The position numbers and the translations under genes were made by a program. From an uncultured Prevotella sp. (lineage in GTDB: Bacteria > Bacteroidota > Bacteroidia > Bacteroidales > Bacteroidaceae), in assembly GCA_905202125.1 (NCBI GenBank), contig CAJKQX010000002.1, positions 33,001-97,000 of the forward strand: DNA of 64,000 nucleotides. The letters run 5' to 3'. Positions 23,881 to 32,361 of the stretch are shown here, in pieces (the stretch's first letter is position 1; the number at the start of each line of letters is the position of its first letter). The notes beneath the pieces were generated by a model that was given only the letters and a program-made list of their open reading frames with translations, did no database searches and was not told where the DNA came from.

Positions 23881-25344
23881 TTATTTCATTATCATTTTCT
23901 TGCCATCTCTGATGACGATGCCTTTATATGTGCTGTTGACACGCTGTCCGGCAAGGTTGTATATCTTGCCGTTTGAGGCTTTGTCTTCGTTCTTGATACT
24001 GTCGATGCCGGTTATCAACGTACCGTCGTTCATGTAAATGCCTACGATGATACCTTTGCTGGCTCCGCCGGAGGTGTTGTAGAATGAGATGCTCTTGATG
24101 GCCTTGCCTGTATCGGGATAGTCTTCTATTTCATACAATCCTACGTAATCTCTGTCGTCGAATTTGCCTTCATAGTATCTGCCGGTCTGTATGGCGGCTT
24201 CACTCTGATGGTTGCACCAGTCGAGCACACTGATGTGGCTGTCGTAGGTGGATTCGTCCTCATAGGTGTATTCGATGTCCAATTCGGCCGGACCGTTGCC
24301 TGCCGTGGCCAGAAAGATGAGTTTTCCATCATCGGAGAGTTTGGGATGATCTTCCAACTCGAGTGTTACTATCGATTCATCGATATCAGCAGTGTTGGCA
24401 TCGTCGGCTGTCAGACGTGTGGCGTTGAGGTTGGCATAATCCATGTGGTATGTACGGCCGCTCTTTGTCACCAGATTGCCGTCTTCGGGCAGACCGTTGT
24501 TGTTGCCCATATACACATCACCCAGACTCTCGGAATAGATCACCCATGCGTTTCTGTCAAGTGAAACCGTTGCGTGTTCACCAATAGGATAAGCCTCGGC
24601 CACGATGTCCGCATTGAAGCCTTCGGCTATTTTGATAGGTTCGGAACCTGCCGAGAAACCGAAGATGGTGGGATATCCTTTGCTCGCATCTGTCTTTCCG
24701 ATGAAGATGGATACAATCTCTTTCTCGGGATTGGTGTCTATTGACTTTTCGAGTATGCGCACGGCAGTAGTACCCTGAACTAAATTGTTGTTGCGGTCGA
24801 TGCGATCCAATCCCCAGAAAGCCTCGCTCTTGCCAACATGGTCGGCAGGGTTGGTGCTTTCGTTCCACCAGTCTTCAACGGTGATTGTGCCGTAGTCGAT
24901 ATTGCCATCACTGTAAGTCACTTCTACCTCAAGATCGGTCGGGCCGTTGCCACAGATACAGAGCATCCACAATTTTGAAGTTTTCACCGGTGTGGCCAGT
25001 GTCAGTTCTGCTTCATCAGACAAATTCAAGTTTGGGTCATCGTTCGGTCCTACAAGGCGCAAAGCGTTGTTCTTGGTGTAATCTATCTGATACACGTTGC
25101 CGTTCTCAGCCGATACGAGGCGTGAGTCGGACGGCAATCCGTGATTGACGCCTATCACCCTCTTGGGCATAAGACCTACGGCGGCATTGTCAATGCCTTG
25201 TACGAGATGGTCTGCTGCCGGCATTGCCTCGGCCACTACATCGGCAGTGTATCCGCTCTTGACCCTTACTTGAGCGCTTTGTTGTGCGTTTGCACCGATA
25301 GTGCCTAAAAGACAGGCACCCAAAAGAAGTAAATTTTTCCTCAT
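23881..25344 (-). CDS. Secreted protein of two tandem homologous domains with a T9SS-like tail, function unknown
   Basis: The 487-residue product has a signal peptide (1-20, ANA-QQ). Two repeats of about 200 residues can be aligned by eye. The first runs from TADVVAEAMP through YQIDYTKNNALRL and GNGPTDLEVEVTYSDG to VEDWW. The second runs from NADIVAEAYP through YHMDYANLNATRL and GNGPAELDIEYTYEDE to VLDWC. A C-terminal tail KIYNLAGQRVNSTYKGIVI ending DGKKMIMK resembles T9SS type A sorting signals. I do not recognise the domain; it looks beta-rich and extracellular. It is monocistronic, with a TACTTTTG -7 box at 25431-25438 and its own terminator. Confidence 0.8.
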   Translation of the reverse strand: MRKNLLLLGACLLGTIGANAQQSAQVRVKSGYTADVVAEAMPAADHLVQGIDNAAVGLMPKRVIGVNHGLPSDSRLVSAENGNVYQIDYTKNNALRLVGPNDDPNLNLSDEAELTLATPVKTSKLWMLCICGNGPTDLEVEVTYSDGNIDYGTITVEDWWNESTNPADHVGKSEAFWGLDRIDRNNNLVQGTTAVRILEKSIDTNPEKEIVSIFIGKTDASKGYPTIFGFSAGSEPIKIAEGFNADIVAEAYPIGEHATVSLDRNAWVIYSESLGDVYMGNNNGLPEDGNLVTKSGRTYHMDYANLNATRLTADDANTADIDESIVTLELEDHPKLSDDGKLIFLATAGNGPAELDIEYTYEDESTYDSHISVLDWCNHQSEAAIQTGRYYEGKFDDRDYVGLYEIEDYPDTGKAIKSISFYNTSGGASKGIIVGIYMNDGTLITGIDSIKNEDKASNGKIYNLAGQRVNSTYKGIVIRDGKKMIMK

Positions 25345-25430
25345 GTTTGATTAGTTAGTGTTATTAATGATAGTGTTTGTTGTTAAGGCCTATGCCTTAT
25401 ATAATGTTTTATTTATATGCTTTTATTTTA

Positions 25431-25438
25431 CAAAAGTA
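25431..25438 (-). promoter_or_regulatory. Probable -7 box for the secreted duplicated protein
   Basis: The minus strand reads TACTTTTG. The leader would be about 85 nt and includes a TAAGGC-4 nt-GCCTTA hairpin (25384-25399). No clear -33 element is seen. Confidence 0.4.
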
Positions 25439-25602
25439 AATAAAATATTCAGAAATTAAATATAGAACAACATATTTTTTATTTTTTGCGAGAATAGTGC
25501 ACGGTCTTTGTAATAAAACGGCGCGAATTCGCTGATATTGAAGATGCGCTCTAATCTTTATCCGGTTGAATATCTTTTCATGTATTAATATTGAGAAAAC
25601 CG

Positions 25603-25633
25603 CTTGCCAAATCAAAGATTTTATCTATCTTTG
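25603..25633 (+). promoter_or_regulatory. Promoter of corA
   Basis: CTTG (25603-25606) and TATCTTTG (25626-25633) are 19 nt apart. Transcription would start near 25640, giving a leader of about 120 nt. Confidence 0.6.
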
Positions 25634-25661
25634 CAGAACGAAAAATCATTCAATCAAAACA

Positions 25662-25697
25662 ATGGACGACTATCACGCGGAAAATATGAACATGTAG
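25662..25697 (+). CDS. Possible leader peptide of corA (11 codons)
   Basis: ATG GAC GAC TAT CAC GCG GAA AAT ATG AAC ATG TAG encodes MDDYHAENMNM. It is the only short frame in the leader that ends just before the hairpin at 25700-25732. Leader peptides control Mg2+ transporter genes in enterobacteria (corL, mgtL), but there is no proof that this one is translated. Confidence 0.25.
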   Translation: MDDYHAENMNM

Positions 25698-25699
25698 TA

Positions 25700-25732
25700 G
25701 GGAATCGGCTCAAGATGTCAAAAGCCGTTTCC
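25700..25732 (+). promoter_or_regulatory. Hairpin in the corA leader
   Basis: GGAA-T-CGGCT (25701-25710) pairs with AGCCG-T-TTCC (25723-25732): nine base pairs and one T.T mismatch around a 12-nt loop. It has no T-run, so it is not a simple terminator. Confidence 0.45.
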
Positions 25733-25759
25733 TGCCCGAACTAATAAGGAATTGGCTGT

Positions 25760-26686
25760 ATGAAAACATTTTGGAATACCGATGCAAAACTCAAAGCGGT
25801 AAATGAGTGGTGCCCCAACTGCTGGATACAAGTGACCTGTCCGACAGATGAAGATCAACAGTGGCTTGTTGACAAATTTAACTTACCCGATTATTTCTTA
25901 TCCGACATAAGCGATGCCGACGAGCGTGCGCGTTATGAGTATGACGACGGTTGGATGCTCATCATCTTGCGTATCCCTTATGTGAAGGAAATTCGTTCAC
26001 GCACACCATACACCACCGTGCCCCTCGGTATCATCCATAAGGGCGATGTGACCATCACTGTTTGTTATTATGAGACAAACATGATGATTGATTTTGTGAC
26101 TTACCAACAGAAGAGAAACGTCGGTTTCACAGACTATGTCGATATGATTTTCCGCCTGTTCCTCTCTTCGGCCGTGTGGTATCTGAAACGTTTGAAACAG
26201 ATAAACGCATTGATTGAGAAGGCCAAACACAATCTTGACAATGTGGTCAACAACGAGTCACTCATCGCCCTCAGCCGTTTGCAGGACTCTCTTACATATT
26301 TTATCACTTCCATACGTGGCAACGAGACATTGTTGGCTAAGCTGAAGTTCAAACTGCAGGTGGACGAGTTGGATGCCGACTTGATAGAAGACGTGAACAT
26401 CGAGATGTCTCAGGCACGTGAGACTTCACATATTTATTCCAACATTCTGGAGTCCACGATGGACACATATTCAAGCATCATCAACAACAACATGAACACC
26501 GTGATGAGGACGCTCACCTCCGTCTCAATAATCATGATGTTCCCCACGCTGATAGCATCGTTGTTCGGAATGAACCTCATCAACGGTATGGAGACCACCC
26601 GCTACGGCTTCGCGATAGCACTGATTATTTCGGTTTGCGTTTCCGGCCTGTCATGGTTTATTTTGCGACATAAACGATTGCTTTGA
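25760..26686 (+). CDS. corA: CorA-family divalent cation transporter
   Basis: This is a pentameric Mg2+/Co2+/Ni2+ channel of the inner membrane. The 308-residue protein has the long cytoplasmic N-terminal domain with the extended helix (about 140-250). Two C-terminal membrane helices are joined at the signature GMN (270-272, in SLFGMNLING), and the protein ends with a basic tail RHKRLL. The usual MPEL loop after GMN is replaced by LINGMETT, as in many CorA relatives of different selectivity. It is monocistronic, with a leader of about 120 nt that contains a short ORF and a hairpin. Confidence 0.93.
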   Translation: MKTFWNTDAKLKAVNEWCPNCWIQVTCPTDEDQQWLVDKFNLPDYFLSDISDADERARYEYDDGWMLIILRIPYVKEIRSRTPYTTVPLGIIHKGDVTITVCYYETNMMIDFVTYQQKRNVGFTDYVDMIFRLFLSSAVWYLKRLKQINALIEKAKHNLDNVVNNESLIALSRLQDSLTYFITSIRGNETLLAKLKFKLQVDELDADLIEDVNIEMSQARETSHIYSNILESTMDTYSSIINNNMNTVMRTLTSVSIIMMFPTLIASLFGMNLINGMETTRYGFAIALIISVCVSGLSWFILRHKRLL

Positions 26687-26716
26687 CGGGAAAAATCATA
26701 AAAATAAATGATTTTG

Positions 26717-26748
26717 TTTGTGCAATTACTTTTTTTTATTTAAGTTTG
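26717..26748 (+). promoter_or_regulatory. Promoter of the DUF349 gene
   Basis: TTTG (26717-26720) and TAAGTTTG (26741-26748) are 20 nt apart, an exact consensus match. The leader is about 120 nt. Confidence 0.75.
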
Positions 26749-26778
26749 CACTTATTATAATTGATATTATTAGTTTGT

Positions 26779-26834
26779 ATCAGGTACTACGTGACGTCAT
26801 GAAGGCGGTTTCTTTTCATGGCCGGTGGTCTGAT
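26779..26834 (+). promoter_or_regulatory. Structured leader RNA upstream of the DUF349 gene
   Basis: ATCAG (26779-26783) and ACTAC (26786-26790) pair with GTGGT (26825-26829) and CTGAT (26830-26834), enclosing a second helix CATGAA/TTCATG (26798-26803 with 26815-26820). It ends about 40 nt before the start codon. I do not recognise it as a known riboswitch. Confidence 0.45.
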
Positions 26835-26873
26835 ATTATTGAAAAAAGCGTGTCATAAACTTAAAACAGTGAA

Positions 26874-28745
26874 ATGATGGACTCTCAAGAAAATACACTA
26901 TTGCAAGGTGTAAACGAACAAGAGAAGAGCGTGGAGCAATCTGCCGTTCAAGTAGAAAATGTCGACAAGGCTGCCGAAACGGTGGCTCAGGAGGCTTTGG
27001 AAAATGGTGTTGAGGAGCAGGCCGCTCCCGATACAAAACAGCAAAAATCTTATAAGACCAAACAGGAGGTGCTTGTGAGGTTGAGAGAGATTATTGCTGC
27101 CGACGATTTCTCCAACAAAGAGGAAATCGATTATCTCAAAACCACTTTCTATAAACTGCATATTGCCGAGCGCGAAGCTAAACAACGGGAATATCTGGAG
27201 GCCGGCGGCGACCCTGAGAAATATCAGATTTTGCCCGATGAAGACGAAGCGGCTTTCAAGTCGGAGATGTCTGTCATTCGCGAGAAACGCACACAACTGT
27301 TCTTGCAACAAGAAGCCGAGAAACAGGCCAACCTCGAGAAAAAGCTCGACATAATCAATAAGATAAAAGCTATGGCCACCTCTCCTGATCAAGCCAATAA
27401 GTCGTATCAGGAGTTCAAGGACCTTCAGCAGCAATGGAAAGAAATTAAAGCCGTGCCGGCAGAAAAAGCCAATGAACTCTGGCGCAGCTATCAACTTTAC
27501 GTGGAACAGTTCTACGACCTGCTCAAACTCAACATTGAGGCACGTGAATATGATTTTAAGAAAAATCTCGAACTGAAGACAAAACTCTGTGAGGCAGCAG
27601 AAAAACTGGCTGACGAAACAGATGTCATCAGTGCGTTCCATCAGTTGCAGGAACTCCATCAGCAGTATCGCGAGATAGGACCTGTGGCCAAAGACTTGCG
27701 CGAAGAGATATGGACACGCTTCAAGGCGGCGTCTACGATAATCAACAAACGCCATCAGAACCATTTCGAAGAACTCCGTGCCAAGGAGGAAGAGAATCTT
27801 GCCAAGAAACAGGAACTGTGCGAGAAGGTTGAGGCCATTGCCAAAGAAGAAAACAAAGGTGCCGGCGACTGGGAGAGACATACCAAAGAAATCATAGCAT
27901 TACAGGCCGAGTGGAAGACCATCGGTTTTGCTCCTCAGAAGATGAATGTCAAGATTTTCGAGCGCTTCCGTGGCGTCTGTGATGATTTCTTCGGTCGTAA
28001 GGCCGAGTTCTTCAAAGAGTTGAAAGCAACCCTTTCGGCCAACATAGACAAAAAGAAAGCTCTTGTCGAGAAGGCGCGCGAACTCTCTGAAAGCACGGAC
28101 TGGAAATCCACAAGCGACAAACTCATTGCTCTTCAGAAAGAATGGAAGACCATTGGTAGTGTGCCCAAGAAGATTGGCGACCAGCTCTGGACCGATTTCA
28201 TTGCCGCATGCAATACCTTCTTCGAGGCTCGCAACGCCGCCAATGCCGGTGTACACAATGAGGAACGTACCAATCTGGAGAAGAAACGCTCCATTATCGA
28301 GCAGCTTCGCACCATCACAACCGAGACTTCGGACAATGTACAAGCAGACGTTCAGAAACTCGTAGACGAATACAACGCCGTGGGCCACGTCCCTTACAAA
28401 GAGAAGGACAACCTCTACAAAGAGTATCATGATGTGCTCGACAAGATTTACAAGGAGTTGAATATCTCCACCGCACGTCGTCGCCTCGACAATTTCAAGA
28501 CCAATCTCAAGAATGTGGCCAAACGTGGCGATGATGCCATTGACAACGAGCGCGGACGTCTGATGCGTCGTTTCGAACAACTGAAACAGGAGATTCAGAC
28601 CTATGAGAACAATATAGGATTTCTCAATGCAAGCAGCAAGAAGGGCAACAGTCTTGTGGATGAGATGAATCGCAAGGTGCTCAGGCTGAAAGATGACTTG
28701 GATTTGGTGAAACAGAAAATCAAAGTCATCGACGCACAAAACTGA
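26874..28745 (+). CDS. DUF349 repeat protein
   Basis: The 623-residue protein is highly charged and helical. An acidic N-terminal region of about 100 residues is followed by about five DUF349 units of about 75 residues. Each carries a W-K-x-I/W-K-x-I-G core, as in QQWKEIKAVPAEKANELW, AEWKTIGFAPQKMNVKIF and KEWKTIGSVPKKIGDQLW. A C-terminal coiled coil completes it. No signal peptide is seen, so it is probably cytoplasmic. The function is not established; the family is abundant in Bacteroidetes. Codon use is strongly biased, which suggests high expression. It starts at ATGATG, so either ATG (26874 or 26877) could be used. Confidence 0.9.
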   Translation: MMDSQENTLLQGVNEQEKSVEQSAVQVENVDKAAETVAQEALENGVEEQAAPDTKQQKSYKTKQEVLVRLREIIAADDFSNKEEIDYLKTTFYKLHIAEREAKQREYLEAGGDPEKYQILPDEDEAAFKSEMSVIREKRTQLFLQQEAEKQANLEKKLDIINKIKAMATSPDQANKSYQEFKDLQQQWKEIKAVPAEKANELWRSYQLYVEQFYDLLKLNIEAREYDFKKNLELKTKLCEAAEKLADETDVISAFHQLQELHQQYREIGPVAKDLREEIWTRFKAASTIINKRHQNHFEELRAKEEENLAKKQELCEKVEAIAKEENKGAGDWERHTKEIIALQAEWKTIGFAPQKMNVKIFERFRGVCDDFFGRKAEFFKELKATLSANIDKKKALVEKARELSESTDWKSTSDKLIALQKEWKTIGSVPKKIGDQLWTDFIAACNTFFEARNAANAGVHNEERTNLEKKRSIIEQLRTITTETSDNVQADVQKLVDEYNAVGHVPYKEKDNLYKEYHDVLDKIYKELNISTARRRLDNFKTNLKNVAKRGDDAIDNERGRLMRRFEQLKQEIQTYENNIGFLNASSKKGNSLVDEMNRKVLRLKDDLDLVKQKIKVIDAQN

Positions 28746-28760
28746 TGACAAAGCGTTAAG

Positions 28761-28784
28761 CCCAAATCTAATGACTGATTTGGG
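28761..28784. repeat. Minimal palindrome sharing the end of the MITE-like element
   Basis: CCCAAATC (28761-28768), an 8-nt loop, and GATTTGGG (28777-28784). The string TCTAATGAC-Y-GATTTGGG is shared with the right end of the element at 48515-48709, so this may be a reduced copy. Confidence 0.5.
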
Positions 28785-28802
28785 TTAAGAAGATTGTATA
28801 TT

Positions 28803-28842
28803 AAAAACAGCATCAATCAACCGTTATTGATGCTGTTTTTTT
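28803..28842 (+). terminator. Bidirectional terminator between the DUF349 gene and bcp
   Basis: A perfect 15-bp stem (AAAAACAGCATCAAT with its complement, 28803-28817 and 28826-28840), an 8-nt loop and seven T. The A-tract at left gives a T-tract for the minus strand as well. Confidence 0.92.
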
Positions 28843-28866
28843 ATTTCAAGATGTCTGACTATCCGA

Positions 28867-29319
28867 TCAGAGGGATAGTATCTGGCTGGCGTGTTCTTTC
28901 ACCTTGATTTCTTTCGGTCCCATGACATGCTCCACGACACCGTTTTCGTCGATGATGAATGTCGTGCGGAATGTGCCCATATACGTGCGTCCGCACATCT
29001 TTTTCTCTCCCCAGACGCCGAACTCCTCGACGAGTCGTTTTTCGGTATCGGCGATGAGTGTGAACGGCAGATTGTTCTTCTCAATGAATTTCGTGTGGGA
29101 CTTGCCGCTGTCCACGCTCACACCCACAATCTCGTATCCTTTCGCCTTCAACTCGTCGTAGTTGTCGCGCAGACTGCAAGCCTCGCTCGTGCATCCCGGA
29201 GTTGAGTCTTTGGGATAAAAATACAACACAAGTTTTCGTCCGGCAAAGTCGCTCATGCGTACCTCGTTGCCGTTTTGGTCCGTTCCCAACAATTCGGGAA
29301 CTCTCATTCCTGTTTCCAT
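28867..29319 (-). CDS. bcp: Thioredoxin-dependent thiol peroxidase (Bcp/PrxQ)
   Basis: This peroxiredoxin reduces peroxides in the cytoplasm using thioredoxin. The 150-residue protein has the family motif FYPKDSTPGCTSEAC with peroxidatic C43 and resolving C48 spaced as in atypical two-Cys PrxQ. Further family features are VGVSVDSGKSHTKFIEKN and a normal C-terminal end. It is transcribed alone; a TATTTTTG -7 box is on the minus strand at 29364-29371. Confidence 0.96.
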   Translation of the reverse strand: METGMRVPELLGTDQNGNEVRMSDFAGRKLVLYFYPKDSTPGCTSEACSLRDNYDELKAKGYEIVGVSVDSGKSHTKFIEKNNLPFTLIADTEKRLVEEFGVWGEKKMCGRTYMGTFRTTFIIDENGVVEHVMGPKEIKVKEHASQILSL

Positions 29320-29427
29320 ATCGATAATCTATAATTTTGGTTTTACATGTTGAAATGAAAGTACAAAAATAATAAAATAAATCTGAATATCCGACTCGCA
29401 AATAAAAGTTAAATCCTCGTTATGATG

Positions 29428-29458
29428 TTTGTCGTTTGAGATATAAGAAATAATTTTG
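29428..29458 (+). promoter_or_regulatory. Promoter of the MATE transporter gene
   Basis: TTTG (29428-29431) and TAATTTTG (29451-29458) are separated by 19 nt, an exact consensus match. Confidence 0.75.
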
Positions 29459-29496
29459 CCGATTATTTTCAATTTCCACATCACTCCTACGACACA

Positions 29497-30819
29497 ATGA
29501 TACATTTACAGCCCATCGACCGCAGCATACTCCGCATCGCCATTCCATCGATAATATCCAATATCACGGTGCCATTGCTTGGTCTTGTCGACATCACCAT
29601 CGTGGGTCACATCGGCGATGCGTCCTATATCGGGGCGATAGCCGTGGGCGGAATGATCTTTAATGTGATATATTGGGTGTTCGGTTTCTTGCGTATGGGC
29701 ACCAGTGGCATGACCTCTCAGGCCCACGGACGAGACGACCGGCAGGAGATGATGCGTATACTCTGCCGCTCGTTTGTGGTGGCACTGTCGGTGGCATTAC
29801 TCGTGTTGATATTTCGCCGGCCGTTGTTTCATGGTGTCATGCGTCTTGTCAGTGCCGAGGGTGGGGTGGTGCAGCTTGTCGATACCTATTTTAATATATG
29901 CGTTTGGGGAGCACCCGCCGTGCTCTGTCTGCACGGTCTCACGGGATGGTTCATCGGTATGCAGAACACTCGCATTCCCATGTTCGTGTCCATCATGCAG
30001 AATATCGTCAACATTGCGGCCAGCCTGATCTTTGTATGTATCTGCGGAATGTCCGTCGACGGTGTCGCACTCGGCACCCTCGTTGCCCAATATGCAGGAT
30101 TCGCCGTGTCCTTCTTGTTCTTTCTCAAGCGTTATCGTGATCTTCATTGTTTCACCCTTCCTTCCGGCATATTCCTTCGCGGGGCCATGATGCGTTTCTT
30201 TCGTGTCAACAGCGACATCTTCATCCGCACACTCTTTCTCGTTGCCGTGAGCTTCTTTTTCCTCTCGGCCGGAGCGTCGCAAGGCACCGTCATCCTTGCA
30301 GTCAACACATTGCTGATGCAGCTCTTCACGCTTTTCTCCTATGTGATGGACGGTTTTGCATACGCCGGTGAGGCCCTTTGCGGTCATGCCAAAGGTGCCG
30401 GCAATCTCCGTTCGATGTACGCCACTATCCGCCGGCTGTTTCTTTGGGGAGCTGTCGTTACTGCCATCTACACCCTCGTCTATGCCTTCGGCGGAATGTC
30501 GTTTCTCGGTCTGCTCACCGATGATGCCTCCGTTGTTGCCTCTTCGGCCGACTATCTGCCGTGGGCTGTGGCCATACCTGCGGCCGGAGTGGCCGCCTTC
30601 ATCTGGGACGGAGTGTTCATCGGACTTACCGCCACCCGCGCAATGATGTACACACTCCTCCTCTCGGCACTTGTCTTTTTCGCCTCCTACATGCTGTTCG
30701 GCCAGCGTTGGGGCAACCATGCGTTGTGGTTCTCGTTCGTGGCGTATCTGTTCATGCGTGGCGTGATACAGACAGTGCTCTTCAGTTTTTATAAAAAAAG
30801 GGATGCACTCTCTTGTTGA
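29497..30819 (+). CDS. MATE family efflux transporter
   Basis: The 440-residue integral membrane protein has twelve predicted helices in two homologous halves. The N-terminal pattern is IIGxxx-like (IVGHIGDASYIGAIAVGGMIFNVI), typical of MATE exporters of the DinF subgroup, which use Na+ or H+ gradients to export cationic drugs or metabolites. No regulator adjoins it, so the substrate is unknown. The stop codon (30817-30819) falls within the loop-side part of the terminator used by the convergent NigD-like gene. Confidence 0.93.
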   Translation: MIHLQPIDRSILRIAIPSIISNITVPLLGLVDITIVGHIGDASYIGAIAVGGMIFNVIYWVFGFLRMGTSGMTSQAHGRDDRQEMMRILCRSFVVALSVALLVLIFRRPLFHGVMRLVSAEGGVVQLVDTYFNICVWGAPAVLCLHGLTGWFIGMQNTRIPMFVSIMQNIVNIAASLIFVCICGMSVDGVALGTLVAQYAGFAVSFLFFLKRYRDLHCFTLPSGIFLRGAMMRFFRVNSDIFIRTLFLVAVSFFFLSAGASQGTVILAVNTLLMQLFTLFSYVMDGFAYAGEALCGHAKGAGNLRSMYATIRRLFLWGAVVTAIYTLVYAFGGMSFLGLLTDDASVVASSADYLPWAVAIPAAGVAAFIWDGVFIGLTATRAMMYTLLLSALVFFASYMLFGQRWGNHALWFSFVAYLFMRGVIQTVLFSFYKKRDALSC

Positions 30820-30829
30820 GAGCCATCCC
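30793..30829 (-). terminator. Terminator of the NigD-like gene, overlapping the MATE stop codon
   Basis: GGGATG and CTCTC pair with GAGAG and CATCCC around a 5-nt loop. The minus strand continues with seven T (30793-30799). Its arms include the last codons and the stop of the MATE gene. Confidence 0.8.
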
Positions 30830-30872
30830 CATGCAATATAATAATAAGATATTAAGTTTATCTTGCCACCCC

Positions 30873-31625
30873 TTATTTTATACTCTTCACATACGAGGCA
30901 GTTGCCAAAGCCGCTCCGTCGGCCCCCGATGCCTTGCGTGTGCAGTATTTCAGACGGGCACTCTTTTCTCCTTCATACGAATTCCATTTCAATGTCAGGT
31001 CCACCGTCTTGCCCTCAGTGTCGGGCAACTTGTCCAGTTTGAAGGCCACGATGCCATATCCCCACATGCCGTTACGGTCTCCGTTGTTGTTGTGATAGAA
31101 TGTCACTTCGTACGGGTCGTCCGGGTTTGTGCCAGTTACGAGATTTACCAGATGAGGAATATTTCTGCTCCACGTGGTGCTGAATCTCAATGTGAGATAA
31201 CCGTCCTCGGCTATCACCACCCAGTCGTTGGGCGAAATGTTGACAGGATCTTTACCATATTTGATTACATTCTCCTCGCCCAGGTCAGGTGCCGATTTCT
31301 TGGTGAGTATGCTGTCTATCCAGTTCACGTGCACACGCAGATTGCGTTTGTCTGTCTGTTCTTCCATGAGATGGAAATTGATGAATGCCCTCACCTCCTT
31401 GTCGCCGTATGGCGAGGCGTTAAGATTGAGCGGCGTCATGCGTGTCGAGTCGTCCAACTGCAGATAGAATGGCGATGACTCCGTGGCCGGTTTCACCGTT
31501 ACCAGTGCGTTGGGCTGTCCCAATCCTGCCGGAATGTAGTAATAATCATCGTCCGAACACGCTGTGAATACCAGTCCCGCGATAAGGGACAGTGTCGCTA
31601 AAGTCAATGTTTTAATCGTTTTCAT
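30873..31625 (-). CDS. NigD-like lipoprotein
   Basis: The 250-residue product starts at 31625 (MKTIKTLTLATL). An upstream in-frame ATG at 31679 would put a charged stretch before the signal peptide. The signal ends in the lipobox FTAC followed by acidic SDDD, a surface-export-like signal in Bacteroidetes lipoproteins. The rest resembles the two-domain NigD family (OB-like N-terminal domain and beta-sandwich C-terminal domain, for example GMWGYGIVAFKL and VDLTLKWNSY). The family takes its name from a bacteriocin-linked operon, but the function is unknown. It is monocistronic. Confidence 0.85.
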   Translation of the reverse strand: MKTIKTLTLATLSLIAGLVFTACSDDDYYYIPAGLGQPNALVTVKPATESSPFYLQLDDSTRMTPLNLNASPYGDKEVRAFINFHLMEEQTDKRNLRVHVNWIDSILTKKSAPDLGEENVIKYGKDPVNISPNDWVVIAEDGYLTLRFSTTWSRNIPHLVNLVTGTNPDDPYEVTFYHNNNGDRNGMWGYGIVAFKLDKLPDTEGKTVDLTLKWNSYEGEKSARLKYCTRKASGADGAALATASYVKSIK

Positions 31626-31905
31626 ATCTGTCTTTGTAATTGAATTTATTTTATTTGTCTGTCCAATACGATAATGCATGTTCGGAGATAATATTGCATG
31701 CGTTTTGGCAAAATGATGTTAAAAATGCGGGTTACGCATGATTTTTCCGGTTGCAGATTTTACATCGTTTTGTCAAAATAATTTACCAAAATTTGCCCCT
31801 TCCTCAACTTCCAAAATAGAAGACTACTCGCCCGTTCTTTTACTTTTTTTATACTTTTTCGCCACATAATCGGTGTGATTTCTCCGAAATTTTTCCCGAT
31901 TTTTC

Positions 31906-31993
31906 CAAAAGGAACCCTTTCGCATGGTCAAAGGGCCCCTTTCGGAATGTCAAAGTGCCCCTTTTGCAACCCGAAAAAGCCCCTTTTTCAAGC
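31906..31993. repeat. Array 2: four tandem 22-bp palindromic units
   Basis: The units are 31906-31927, 31928-31949, 31950-31971 and 31972-31993, with cores such as AAAGGGCCCCTTT. They have the same length, number and core as array 1. It lies between divergent genes. Confidence 0.85.
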
Positions 31994-32206
31994 CCGATTT
32001 CGCTCTTTGAAAAATCGCTTCGTTTGTAATCAGTTGATAATAAAAGTGTTATGAACGTGCTCAAAACTTGCGTATTTTCGACTGGATGATTTCAGTTTCA
32101 AAATAAGCGAGATATAGAGAGGCTTTTGTCAAAATTTTTTACTATTTAGACGGTCCCTTTTTTATGTTTATCAGAAACCGGATTGATATGCCGGATGTAG
32201 GTGGCG

Positions 32207-32234
32207 TAGGGCTGCAACCTGTTGCGGCCGCAAG
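32207..32234. repeat. GCGGCCGC palindromic repeat, single copy
   Basis: TAGGGCTGCAACCTG then TTGCGGCCGCAAG. It belongs to the same family as the copies at 57799-57920 and 62442-62648. Confidence 0.8.
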
Positions 32235-32329
32235 AAAATATGAGCTATTCGCCACCGGCCACAGATGCCTCGCCACGCACAATAAACACAGTTAAAAAAG
32301 AGAAATGCAATGTAAAGTTTGTCTATTCC

Positions 32330-32361
32330 TTTGCTGTTTTCTTTTTATTATGCTATTTTTG
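32330..32361 (+). promoter_or_regulatory. Promoter of the alpha-2-macroglobulin-like gene
   Basis: TTTG (32330-32333) and TATTTTTG (32354-32361) are 20 nt apart, an exact consensus match. It fixes the start codon to 32456, because the frame open from 32222 begins upstream of the promoter. Confidence 0.75.
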
